Origin: Butyrivibrio sp.
GTDB lineage: Bacteria > Bacillota > Clostridia > Lachnospirales > Lachnospiraceae
Length of the DNA: 64,000 bases
Assembly: GCA_015056575.1 (NCBI GenBank)
Contig: SVGA01000013.1
Coordinates: 1-64,000 of the forward strand
Direction: 5' to 3'
Under the pieces are notes generated by a model. The model had not been told where the DNA came from. It made no database searches and worked only from the letters and a program-made list of their open reading frames with translations. Positions 49,792-57,157 of the stretch are shown piece by piece; position 1 is the stretch's first letter; every line of letters starts with the position of its first letter. Position numbers and translations under genes: made by a program.

Positions 49792-50205
49792 ATGTATGAT
49801 ATGAGAACAAGAGAAATACAGGAAGCTATTGAGGCTGCTGACGTGGCACTTGAGCATCTTGAGAGAGCAAGAAGATGCCTTTCCAGTGCAAGTGGCTGGG
49901 GATTGTTTGATACTCTTGGCGGCGGGTTTATCAGCGGTCTTATAAAACACAGCAAAATGAATGATGCCGAGGAAGAAATCGATCTGGCCAAACAAGCTCT
50001 GGCCAGATTTTCCAAAGAACTCAGAGATGTAGATGGCTACTCATCTGTACACATTAATGGTTTTCTCACTTTTGGAGATCTTTTCTGCGATGGATTTTTG
50101 ATGGATGTAATAGTCCAGTCGCAGATTGGAAAAGCTAAGCGCGAGTGTGAAAATGCCATAGATCAGGTCACAAATATACGAAATGACTTACAAAGAATGT
50201 TGTAA
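49792..50205 (+). CDS. Conserved helical protein, unknown
   Basis: 137 residues. Two long amphipathic helices (IQEAIEAADVALEHLERARR and MNDAEEEIDLAKQALARFSK) flank a conserved glycine-rich segment, WGLFDTLGGGFISGLIKHSK; a third helix ends the protein. I have seen this WG-x-x-D-x-x-G-G-G-x-x-x-x-x-x-K-H-x-K pattern in uncharacterised Firmicutes proteins, without a known role. GGAGG lies before the ATG. A small frame at 50334 follows on the same strand. Confidence 0.7.
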   Translation: MYDMRTREIQEAIEAADVALEHLERARRCLSSASGWGLFDTLGGGFISGLIKHSKMNDAEEEIDLAKQALARFSKELRDVDGYSSVHINGFLTFGDLFCDGFLMDVIVQSQIGKAKRECENAIDQVTNIRNDLQRML

Positions 50206-50333
50206 AACCGATTTTATGGAATCTTTATTTTTCAGAAACATTTCTAACACACTGAAACGATAAGCTTTTTACATCGGTTAAAGAGATACTGATCGATACC
50301 AAAAACAAAAAACATTCAAAGGGGATTATTATT

Positions 50334-50552
50334 ATGGGAGTATTAGAAGCTGGAATAGCAGAATATGTCGGAAATCACACACGAAGATTTGGATATCCAC
50401 CAACAGTTGAGGAACTTGTAAGTACGTTCGGTTTCATAAACATCATGAGATCAATGTTCTATGTGCTCAATCTGTTCAGGATTGGAATGATAAGAAATTC
50501 GCTGTTCTTCGGGACAAGTGATTTAAGAATGATCTCTGTAAAAACAAAATAA
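50334..50552 (+). CDS. Small protein, unknown
   Basis: 72 residues with AAAGGGG before the ATG. MGVLEAGIAEYVGNHTRRFG then YPPTVEELVSTFGF suggests a helical DNA-binding-like N-terminus, but the rest (NIMRSMFYVLNLFRIGMIRN) is more hydrophobic and might be frameshifted. It may be a truncated gene. It ends before a strong terminator at 50567. Confidence 0.4.
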   Translation: MGVLEAGIAEYVGNHTRRFGYPPTVEELVSTFGFINIMRSMFYVLNLFRIGMIRNSLFFGTSDLRMISVKTK

Positions 50553-50566
50553 CCATATGTAAATTC

Positions 50567-50606
50567 AAGGCTGAAAAGTCGCTGCAAATCCGGACTTTTC
50601 AGCCTT
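50567..50606. terminator. Bidirectional terminator
   Basis: AAGGCTGAAAAGTC (50567-50580) pairs perfectly with GACTTTTCAGCCTT (50593-50606). It separates the small plus-strand gene from the converging flavodoxin-fold gene. Confidence 0.9.
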
Positions 50607-50618
50607 TATCATTATCTT

Positions 50619-51254
50619 TTACTTAAACATCGCAGCTCCCATTTCAAAGGCTTTCCTGCACTCTTCCGGAAAAACTGTATCATGCCTTTTCTGCTTGGCA
50701 TCAGGATCAAACATTGTCCAGGGCCAGTCAGTCTTGCTGTAATCCTTAAGTTGCAGAGTATCTCCGCTGATCAGAACCTCAGTAGGCCCAACAAATGTGT
50801 TCAGAGTCTGCTGATAGCTTCCAATGAGCTCTTTATACATCGAGTCCGGAGCATTACTTGTCATCACAAGCAGAACCGGTATGGGATGCTCATTGCAGCA
50901 AGGGTTCTCCATGTTATAGGTCAGATTCTGGAAGATCAGTCTTTCATACAATGCCCTGAAAGAAGCTGTGAGATTTGACAGGTAATTGGGTGATCCTATG
51001 ATCAGTCCGTCTGATTCCCGTATTGCATCCAGCACCTGTGTAAGCCCGTCCCTGCATATGCAGTGTCCCTTGAACTGCTCTTTCTTGCAGCCAAAGCAGG
51101 AAATACAGCCGGTATACTTTTCCAGTCTGAAGAGATCAAAACGCACGATCTCTGCCCCCACGCTTTCAGCGCCTTTAGAAGCCTCCGTAAGAATGGTATC
51201 CGTGTTCCATCCCTTTCTCGGTCCCGCATTAACTACAACGATCTTCTTGCCCAT
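50619..51254 (-). CDS. Flavodoxin family NAD(P)H-dependent oxidoreductase
   Basis: 211 residues. KIVVVNAGPRKGWNTDTILT is the FMN loop, GCISCFGCKKEQFKGHCICR the Cys-rich segment, and IIGSPNYLSNLTASFRALYE the second FMN contact. It belongs to the same broad family as the genes at 3298 and 7164. AAGGAGGAGG precedes the ATG. Substrate unknown. Confidence 0.88.
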   Translation of the reverse strand: MGKKIVVVNAGPRKGWNTDTILTEASKGAESVGAEIVRFDLFRLEKYTGCISCFGCKKEQFKGHCICRDGLTQVLDAIRESDGLIIGSPNYLSNLTASFRALYERLIFQNLTYNMENPCCNEHPIPVLLVMTSNAPDSMYKELIGSYQQTLNTFVGPTEVLISGDTLQLKDYSKTDWPWTMFDPDAKQKRHDTVFPEECRKAFEMGAAMFK

Positions 51255-51376
51255 AGAAATACCTCCTCCTTATCTATATTACTCATGCTTTTGTACAGCC
51301 TTTTCTAAACCCCCTATCTTTTTGGAAAAGAGCTATCGAGGTACTTAAATGTTATGTGGATTTCCATATACTCTTC

Positions 51377-51910
51377 TTAATACCTGTCAACGCTGATCCC
51401 AAGGCATCTCATAATCCTCAACTCATCAAGCGCATCATTATAGGCATTATGCGTTTCCGTATAGTCCGCCACATCAAGCATCCTAAGCATCGCTTCCACG
51501 CCATAGCCACGCTTTAATTTGCCATTTCTACAGCAATCTGCATCGACAGGAATTGCAGAATTATAATTCCTGTTGGCTGCTATCCTCATTATATCAAACC
51601 AGTCATATTGGTGAAGTTCAGGCAAGTGGCTTCGGTCAAAACTTGCATTATACGCGAATATGCTTGTTACACCGTACCTGTCCAGCAAATCTTTCAGGTC
51701 CCGTATAACCTTGTTCCTGTTATTTGTAAAATCAGCATCAACACAATCCAGCTCATCCGCATACATTGCAGGCTTATGACATGCCGGTTCCACAATATAG
51801 TATTTCCCATCCACCCTGGTAAAAGAGCTGTCGTCAGCAATAACAACTCCTATGGACATTACCTCATTGCTGTATGTTGTTTCTGTATCAATCACGGCAA
51901 AATGCGCCAT
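51377..51910 (-). CDS. DEDDh exonuclease family protein
   Basis: 177 residues. FAVIDTETTYSNEVMSIGVV gives Exo I (Asp, Glu), FAYNASFDRSHLPEL Exo II (Asp), and THNAYNDALDELRIM Exo III (His, Asp), so the catalytic set is complete. It is a small 3'-5' exonuclease of the DnaQ/RNase T group, distinct from the one at 33047. The ATG at 51910 has AGAGGC upstream; the ATG twelve codons earlier lacks a site. Confidence 0.85.
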   Translation of the reverse strand: MAHFAVIDTETTYSNEVMSIGVVIADDSSFTRVDGKYYIVEPACHKPAMYADELDCVDADFTNNRNKVIRDLKDLLDRYGVTSIFAYNASFDRSHLPELHQYDWFDIMRIAANRNYNSAIPVDADCCRNGKLKRGYGVEAMLRMLDVADYTETHNAYNDALDELRIMRCLGISVDRY

Positions 51911-52308
51911 AATAAGCCTCTTTCTTTCGATTATTAACTTCTGCATGCAAAAGAGCCAGTGGCTACCTTCATTTGAACGGAGATGTTATTTCAATGAATA
52001 TTTTTCATATACCCACGTCATTCTCAAGGAGTAGACCGCTTAAAGGGTTCTTTGCTTGTTTTCCAAATACCTACTCGGATTATACCATACTTGTATTTGG
52101 ACAAAAGCTGCCGTTCTTGCCCGTTCTCGGTATCGGGGTTATATCTGGATATAGATGCCAGATAGATTAATTTAATACGCAAATTCGTCCAGATTCCAAA
52201 GCCATAACCTGGCGATTCCGGCATTTATCAGCGTTAAGATTTTTAGTATTATTTATTACAAGAAAACAAACTGGGTTTAGACATCAAATGAATGGAGGAA
52301 GCAATGAA
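51911..52308. other. Intergenic region before the membrane protein
   Basis: AT-rich, with no supported gene. A minus-strand frame at 52024-52224 has no ribosome site. The plus-strand promoter of the membrane protein probably lies near 52230-52270 (TTATTTATTACAAGAA), but no box is convincing. Confidence 0.4.
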
Positions 52309-53076
52309 ATGAGTCTATTATATAATTCTGAAAATCTTGGTGCGTGGTCACTAGTTGTTATTCTTTCCACATTTTTTATAGAACTTCTTTCTGTAATAGT
52401 GATACGCATCTATTACCAACGCAAACGTACTAAAACTATCGACTTAACAGAAGATCAAATGCACGAATTATCTTACAAGTTTGCTTATGAACCGGAATAC
52501 TATGTTAATTCTGTCATGAGTGCAATATGTACCAATACCTGCATACTCGGAGCTATATCTTGCTATAAGTGGCTCTTGTCAAAGTCAATATTGAAAGACT
52601 ATCAAAGTCTTATTTTCATTGCCTTAATCATAGTTGCAATACTATGTAACAATTTTCTTGATAAGAATTTTGTTAATAAACTCTGGCTAAATGATTCTTC
52701 AGGAAATGAAAAGTACCTCACCAAGAATGTGCGTCTTTTAAGTTCTCTCAGCATTTTTGTGATAGTAATACTAATGGCAATCCCACACGGAATCAGTAAT
52801 TACACGGACGATATCATCTTTATAGCTACGCTGATACTTGGAAAGTTTATTTATTTTGACTCTACTTGGACAAGTATAAAAAAAGATTTCGGAGATGCGT
52901 TCAAAACGTGGAGAAGTATAGCTTTATCACTGTTGTTGAGTTTTATACTTATTATTTCTGGCAGTTTATATGGGATACTGACTTCTGATAATCTGATATT
53001 TTCACTGTTTATTCTTTATGTACTACAAATTTTGCTTACAGTTGTGATGCACAAAATCTGGCAAATGATAACATAA
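52309..53076 (+). CDS. Six-helix membrane protein, unknown, AT-rich
   Basis: 255 residues, about six membrane helices (SLVVILSTFFIELLSVIVIR, SLIFIALIIVAILCNNFL, LSSLSIFVIVILMAIPHGI, DIIFIATLILGKFIYFDSTW, ALSLLLSFILIISGSLYGIL, FSLFILYVLQILLTVVM). No family motif is recognised. GGAGGA lies before the ATG at 52309. Base composition resembles the BREX remnant next to it, with which it converges across a 15-bp hairpin. Confidence 0.6.
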   Translation: MSLLYNSENLGAWSLVVILSTFFIELLSVIVIRIYYQRKRTKTIDLTEDQMHELSYKFAYEPEYYVNSVMSAICTNTCILGAISCYKWLLSKSILKDYQSLIFIALIIVAILCNNFLDKNFVNKLWLNDSSGNEKYLTKNVRLLSSLSIFVIVILMAIPHGISNYTDDIIFIATLILGKFIYFDSTWTSIKKDFGDAFKTWRSIALSLLLSFILIISGSLYGILTSDNLIFSLFILYVLQILLTVVMHKIWQMIT

Positions 53077-53100
53077 CATATTTACATCATTATCCCACGT

Positions 53101-53141
53101 AATTACTGCGGCTTATATCAATAGCAATAAGCCGCAGTAAT
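53101..53141. terminator. Long perfect hairpin between membrane protein and brxB fragment
   Basis: ATTACTGCGGCTTAT pairs with ATAAGCCGCAGTAAT over 15 bp with a ten-base loop. It acts as a terminator for the plus-strand gene. The last codons of the cut brxB frame are formed by this hairpin, so it marks the deletion joint. Confidence 0.75.
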
Positions 53142-53517
53142 CATTCGCTTTACACAATTCCCAGCACATACCTAAGCATTCTATATCGTTTGTTAGTCGA
53201 AGCATCTTGGTAACAGCCTTGTACAGGTAATCCATTCCCTTTTTCGCTTCAAACTTCACGCATTTATCCAGATACCCCTTCTCTTCCAAAATCTGAATAA
53301 CCATGTCATAAAGATCGAACTCAATTATCTGAAAACCGTCAGCCTCAGGATTGTTTTGCTTCTTAAGAGCTTGCACCTTTTCCCTGATTATCAGTTCGTC
53401 ACACGGTTCATAATCAAAAACGTAGTATCGAACTTCATTTGCAACGCCTCTATTTGCAAGGAAGTCTTCATCTGAGATTCTGTCCCAGATTTTATCTAAT
53501 CTTTCTTGAAATTCCAT
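53113..53517 (-). pseudogene. brxB: BREX protein BrxB, truncated (DUF1788)
   Basis: 134 residues remain of about 190-200. ISDEDFLANRGVANEVRYYV then FDYEPCDELIIREKVQALKK and IIEFDLYDMVIQILEEKGYL are the DUF1788/BrxB signature (F-L-x-x-R-G-x-x-N-E-x-x-(F/Y)-Y-x-F-D-Y). After AVTKMLRLTN the sequence becomes unrelated and ends in codons supplied by a hairpin. The missing part normally carries the conserved V-F-L-T-G-x-G segment. Its ATG abuts the brxA stop. BrxB is required for BREX phage defence; this copy should be inactive. Confidence 0.8.
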
Positions 53518-54108
53518 TTATCTCTCTCCTGTGAGTGCCGCCAAATACTTTTCCATAGCATTTTTCTGTAGTGCAAACCTTAAATCCGGATCAATATATG
53601 GCCTAACTATTTTTTTATCTGCTGTCTTTCCTGTCAGTAGACCAGCCTCAAACATATACTTGCTGTATACCTGCTTCAATTTCTTGATAGATGTGTCTGT
53701 AATAGCTGCAACCTTTTCGTTCTGGTCCTTTTTATCCTTAAAAAAAATATTCAGATCTGCATCTGTTATTTCTGTTCCACCCAGAAAAAGCTTGTCTCTA
53801 AACACTTCGTACATGAGATCAAAAAGCAATCTGTCTGAAGCCATACATCCGATAAAAGCGATCAGCTTCGCCGTATTAATATCCGAAGTAACCATCATCT
53901 TCCTAAGATTTTCGGGCAGTGCTTCTAACCGTGACCGTATACATCCGAATTCATTCTTTAACCTGTCCTCAGATTTTTGCTGATATAGATTATCATCTAT
54001 AATAATATCCCTTACCTCTTCCATAGTATGAGCATTCAAGAGTCTAGCCGTCTCCCTTGTCTCGACAAACCAGAAGAGATATTTTGTTGCACTAGCGTTA
54101 TATTCCAT
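53518..54108 (-). CDS. brxA: BREX protein BrxA (DUF1819)
   Basis: 196 residues, full length for the family. YLFWFVETRETARLLNAHTM, IIIDDNLYQQKSEDRLKNEF, DRLLFDLMYEVFRDKLFLGG and DLNIFFKDKKDQNEKVAAIT are the DUF1819/BrxA core; it ends YLAALTGER as relatives do. BrxA is a small DNA-binding protein of BREX phage-defence islands. It is placed between an HTH regulator and brxB, the normal order of type 1 BREX, but brxC, pglX, pglZ and brxL are absent from the window, so the system is a remnant. Confidence 0.85.
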   Translation of the reverse strand: MEYNASATKYLFWFVETRETARLLNAHTMEEVRDIIIDDNLYQQKSEDRLKNEFGCIRSRLEALPENLRKMMVTSDINTAKLIAFIGCMASDRLLFDLMYEVFRDKLFLGGTEITDADLNIFFKDKKDQNEKVAAITDTSIKKLKQVYSKYMFEAGLLTGKTADKKIVRPYIDPDLRFALQKNAMEKYLAALTGER

Positions 54109-54109
54109 G

Positions 54110-54334
54110 TCAATCTACCTTCTCTTCCTTAGTGTCCTTTTCAAAGCTCATAATGTCCCCTATGTTACAATCCAAGTACTCACATATTCTCTGCATGACA
54201 TCCATAGAAACGCTTTCGCCTTTCCCCATTTTTGCCATAGTCGCTGAACTGATGTTTAGCTCAGCTGCAAGATCCTTCTTGTACATATTTCTGTCTATGA
54301 GCATTTTCCATAATCCGTTGTACGAGATAGACAT
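54110..54334 (-). CDS. Cro/C1-type HTH regulator of the BREX remnant
   Basis: 74 residues. LIDRNMYKKDLAAELNISSA then TMAKMGKGESVSMDVMQRIC and YLDCNIGDIMSFE is the small YozG-like Xre family helix-turn-helix. AAAGGTG precedes the ATG. Its stop lies one base before the brxA ATG region, so it is the first gene of the BREX transcript. ACAG-TTAT-CTGT at about 54361-54372, upstream, may be its operator. Confidence 0.9.
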   Translation of the reverse strand: MSISYNGLWKMLIDRNMYKKDLAAELNISSATMAKMGKGESVSMDVMQRICEYLDCNIGDIMSFEKDTKEEKVD

Positions 54335-54557
54335 ATAATTTCACCTTTCACCACAAACAGACAGTTATCTGTCCGCATTGACGCGTCTAGTAAAATTCTA
54401 TCATATAGGTACTTGGAAGTCATGTTTAATCTTTAGAAACTTAAATTATGATTTTATTTTAGAAAATTCTAATTTCGCAAAGTGAAATTTTAAACCGTAC
54501 GGTGAAATTTGAACAAAGATTTGATCAAGACTTAAAAACATAAAGTGAAATGGCATA

Positions 54558-54743
54558 TCACATCTCATCCAGCTCATCCTCAAACTCCAGCCACCCAAGC
54601 AGCCTTTCCTCTTCTCTTTCCCTTCGAAGTTCGTCCTGCCTGCGGTCAAAGTCTCTGCGCTCTTTCTTAGTCATCGAGCTTGTAAGCTCCTTGTACTGCT
54701 TCTCTGTTAACCTGACATCTTTATCTCTTTTCCCAAAGAACAT
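54558..54743 (-). CDS. Small charged protein, unknown
   Basis: 61 residues, very rich in Arg, Glu and Asp, likely one long helix (LTSSMTKKERRDFDRRQDEL then RREREEERLLGWLEFEDELD). AGAGAGGT lies before the ATG. It directly follows the 39-residue Cys-rich frame on the same strand (15-base gap), so the two are probably one transcript. No family is recognised. Confidence 0.6.
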   Translation of the reverse strand: MFFGKRDKDVRLTEKQYKELTSSMTKKERRDFDRRQDELRREREEERLLGWLEFEDELDEM

Positions 54744-54758
54744 ATCGTTACCTCTCTT

Positions 54759-54878
54759 TCATTCAAGACTTCCGTCGCGCTTGCAGATCTCGTAGAACTC
54801 GCAGGTGACGCAGAAGTGTTTGCAGAATCTGTTTTTCCTATGAATACATTTACTGAGCCAATACAGCAGTCTTTCCAT
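54759..54878 (-). CDS. 39-residue Cys-rich microprotein
   Basis: MERLLYWLSKCIHRKNRFCK then HFCVTCEFYEICKRDGSLE: five cysteines in CxxC and related spacing suggest a small zinc knuckle. CAGGAGGATA lies eight bases before this ATG; a second ATG two bases upstream in another frame gives a frame without any such pattern. It sits directly ahead of the 61-residue charged protein. The call rests on the ribosome site and cysteine pattern. Confidence 0.5.
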   Translation of the reverse strand: MERLLYWLSKCIHRKNRFCKHFCVTCEFYEICKRDGSLE

Positions 54879-54991
54879 GGCATATCCTCCTGAAACAAGA
54901 TTTCCTTATGTCGATATTTCTTTTCCCCGGTTATCTGTTGTACCCATGGTAAACAATTACGAGTCCTATAATCACACCTTAATGGTTTTGA

Positions 54992-55141
54992 AAAATCTTT
55001 CTTTATCCCTGCGGGCAGAAAAGGGAGCCTTATTCGAAATACGAGAAGAACAGCGTTGAGCGCCACATAGAGGAGCTTGGCATCGACCCTGAGCAGTGCC
55101 GGATTGAGAAGATCAGTGAAGAAGGGGGAAGCAACGGATGA
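54992..55141 (+). pseudogene. C-terminal gene fragment
   Basis: An open frame with no start codon reads YPCGQKREPYSKYEKNSVER then HIEELGIDPEQCRIEKISEE and stops at 55141. The composition is that of a real soluble protein tail. The 5' part is gone. Family not recognised. Confidence 0.4.
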
Positions 55142-55156
55142 GAGGTGAGGGTTTGG

Positions 55157-55416
55157 TGTGGCAAAATGAACCCCAGGGACTTAAGGCATGGGACCATTTT
55201 GATATAGGACTTCGATTTTGGAAATAATTCCAGTGGAATTGGGGTATTTTTTCCAAATTCACCACTTTTATAACTAGAAAGTAACTCTTTTGAAAAAAAC
55301 AATGAATAATGAAGAAGATATTTTCAAAAATGGCGATTTTTTGGAAAAAATGCATTTACATCGATGAAAATCGTGGGATGTTGCCCGGGGATGAACCCTG
55401 GAGACGGAGTCATGGA
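55157..55416 (-). repeat. Dispersed TTTCCAAA element, copy B
   Basis: On the minus strand: GACTCCGTCTCCAGGGTTCA, ATCCCACGATTTTCATCG, ATGTAAATG, TTTTTTCCAAAA, TTTTTGAAAATATCTTC, CATTATTCATTGTTTTTTTC, AAAGTGGTGAATTTGGAAAA, GGAATTATTTCCAAAAT, AGTCCTATATCAAAATGG and TTAAGTCCCTGGGGTTC. This follows copy A (48535-48750) base for base over most of its length. Both ends carry GC-rich palindromes. Confidence 0.75.
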
Positions 55417-55423
55417 ACTATTT

Positions 55424-55500
55424 TGAGATTGGCACTGTGTGCGACTTTCTTTAGTCTTGGTTACGTGTTTGGAAAGCATGATTCCAAGACACAAAAATAA
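55424..55500 (+). pseudogene. Decayed copy of the holin-like toxin gene
   Basis: The frame ends CATFFSLGYVFGKHDSKTQK, against YATFFSLGYMFGKHDAKTQK in the intact gene at 23889. The first eight codons and the ribosome site are replaced by the GACGGAGTCATGG end of repeat element B, so no in-frame start remains. Confidence 0.75.
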
Positions 55501-55577
55501 CCGCCCGAGCCCGAGAACTTTGAGCGGTTATTTTAATCACTAATATTTCTTGGGGCTAACCGTCTACCGGTAGCACC
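55495..55577. ncRNA. Terminator plus conserved block of the decayed toxin locus
   Basis: AATAACCGC pairs with GCGGTTATT (55496-55534), followed by GGGGCTAACCGTCTACCGGT and AGCACC (55552-55577), the same arrangement as 23986-24070. Confidence 0.45.
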
Positions 55578-55639
55578 TTTTCTAACATAATAGTATCATT
55601 ACTGATTCTCATCGTCAAACGTAGATTCTGCTTCTATGA

Positions 55640-55692
55640 GATGAGCCCTTGACTCCGTCCCTGGGGATCATTTGGCCCACTGCTTCGGAATG
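55640..55692. repeat. GACTCCGTCCCT palindromes behind the aldo/keto reductase
   Basis: GAGCCCTTGACTCCGTCCCT then GGGGATCA, and a second unit GGGCCCTGGGGATCA. They lie directly after the stop codon of the gene at 55708. Confidence 0.65.
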
Positions 55693-55707
55693 GGCCCTGG
55701 GGATCAG

Positions 55708-56850
55708 TTACCCGATCTTTTCGACGAAATCTGTCATCATATCGGAGATTTTTATTGTCTGAGGGCATACCTGCTCGCAGCTGTGGCAGTGGAGGCATGC
55801 TGAAGGGCGCTTGTCTTCGGGGATTGCTGCAAGTGCCATTGGTGCGATGAAGCCCATTCCGCCGGACTGCGTGGTGAGAAGGTGCTCGTTGTAAAGTGCG
55901 ATGAAACGAGGGATATCCAGGCCCATGGGGCAATGACTTACGCAGTAGTGACAAGCTGTGCAGGGGATGGACTTTTGAGCCTGCAGTCTGTCGGTAACTG
56001 CCATCAAAGCATCCATTTCTTTTCCGCTAAGGGGCTTGTCCTCCTCGTAGGTCTTGAGGTTCGCATCAAGCTGCTCCATATTGGACATGCCTGAAAGTAC
56101 CATTGTCACGCCGTCTACGCTCTGGAGGAATCTGAATGCCCAGGCGGGGATGTCTTCCTCGGGGCGAAGGGCTTTGAGCTCGCTTTCGGACTGAGCGTCC
56201 AGCCCGGCAAGCCTGCCGCCGCGAAGGGGCTCCATTACCCATACCGGGATATTCCACTCATTGAGAAGGTCAACTTTGGCCTTGGCGTCCTGGAATTTCC
56301 AATCAAGGTAATTGAGCTGGATCTGGCAGAACTCCATGTCTTTGCCGTAAGCGTCAAGGAATCTCTTTAAGGTTGCATATTCACCGTGGCAGGAAAAGCC
56401 AAGATGCTTTATGCGGCCGTTCTTTTTCTGCTCCATGAGATAATCGTAAATGCCGAACTTTGGATCCAGATACTGCTCGATGTTCATCTCGCACACATTG
56501 TGGAAGAGATAGAAATCGAAATACTCCATGCCTGTCTTTTCCAGCTGCTTCTCAAATATCTCTTTTACCCTGGGCATGTTTGAAAGGTCGTAACCCGGGA
56601 ACTTGGTTGCGATATAGAACTTGTCTCTGGGATACTTGGAAAGTGCCTTTCCCATGACAATTTCGGAATTGCCGTTGTGATAGCCAAAGGCTGTGTCGTA
56701 GTAGTTGATGCCGCTTGCCATGGCCTTATCAACCATCTTGAAAGTCTGATCTTCGTCGATGTTGCCGTCATCGCCGCCGATTACCGGGAGCCTCATGGCT
56801 CCGAAGCCCAGCGCTGACAGGCTGATGTCCTGAAACTTTCTGTAGATCAT
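55708..56850 (-). CDS. Aldo/keto reductase with C-terminal 4Fe-4S domain
   Basis: 380 residues. The AKR barrel (1-290) has LSALGFGAMRLPVIGGDDGN, YYDTAFGYHNGNSE (catalytic Asp/Tyr) and KHLGFSCHGEY. The C-terminal region carries IPCTACHYCVSHCPMGLDIP and ACLHCHSCEQVCPQTIKISD, two CxxCxxCxxxCP clusters, as in the ferredoxin-type AKR group of anaerobes. It probably reduces a carbonyl compound with NAD(P)H or ferredoxin. GGAGGGG lies before the ATG. Stand-alone gene. Confidence 0.95.
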   Translation of the reverse strand: MIYRKFQDISLSALGFGAMRLPVIGGDDGNIDEDQTFKMVDKAMASGINYYDTAFGYHNGNSEIVMGKALSKYPRDKFYIATKFPGYDLSNMPRVKEIFEKQLEKTGMEYFDFYLFHNVCEMNIEQYLDPKFGIYDYLMEQKKNGRIKHLGFSCHGEYATLKRFLDAYGKDMEFCQIQLNYLDWKFQDAKAKVDLLNEWNIPVWVMEPLRGGRLAGLDAQSESELKALRPEEDIPAWAFRFLQSVDGVTMVLSGMSNMEQLDANLKTYEEDKPLSGKEMDALMAVTDRLQAQKSIPCTACHYCVSHCPMGLDIPRFIALYNEHLLTTQSGGMGFIAPMALAAIPEDKRPSACLHCHSCEQVCPQTIKISDMMTDFVEKIG

Positions 56851-57002
56851 AGTCTTTTACCCCTCCTGATTAGCAATGAACAGTATCATATTTATTATAC
56901 GCGTTTGTGGTACTTTTTTCTCGGTTTCATGTTAAATTCAATGAGGATTTATACTTTTTGGGATGATTTTAGAGCCTTGACAGCGTCTGTGGAATGGTCT
57001 CT

Positions 57003-57046
57003 TGACTTAAGTCCCCGGGGGCCATTCCCAGGGACCATTCAGGGGC
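57003..57046. repeat. GC-rich palindromes upstream of the large secreted protein
   Basis: GACTTAAGTCCCCGGGGGCC then ATTCCCAGGGACCATTCAGG. This uses the TTAAGTCCC variant also seen at 55.2 and 61.7 kb. Confidence 0.65.
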
Positions 57047-57157
57047 ATTTCGGGCGGCGACAGGCTTTACAATGGCATTTTATGTCATTAAAATAAGTAA
57101 GTGTATATTTATACACGTCTGGAATTGGTATGAAAAAACGGAGGGAGAAAAAAAGTG

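Noticed and set aside
52024..52224. 66-codon minus-strand frame
   Set aside because: No ribosome site or recognisable family; the stretch is an AT-rich gap.
28861..55700. Prophage or insertion sequence
   Set aside because: No transposase, integrase, capsid, terminase or tail gene was seen; the Mor-like regulator and repeats alone are not enough.
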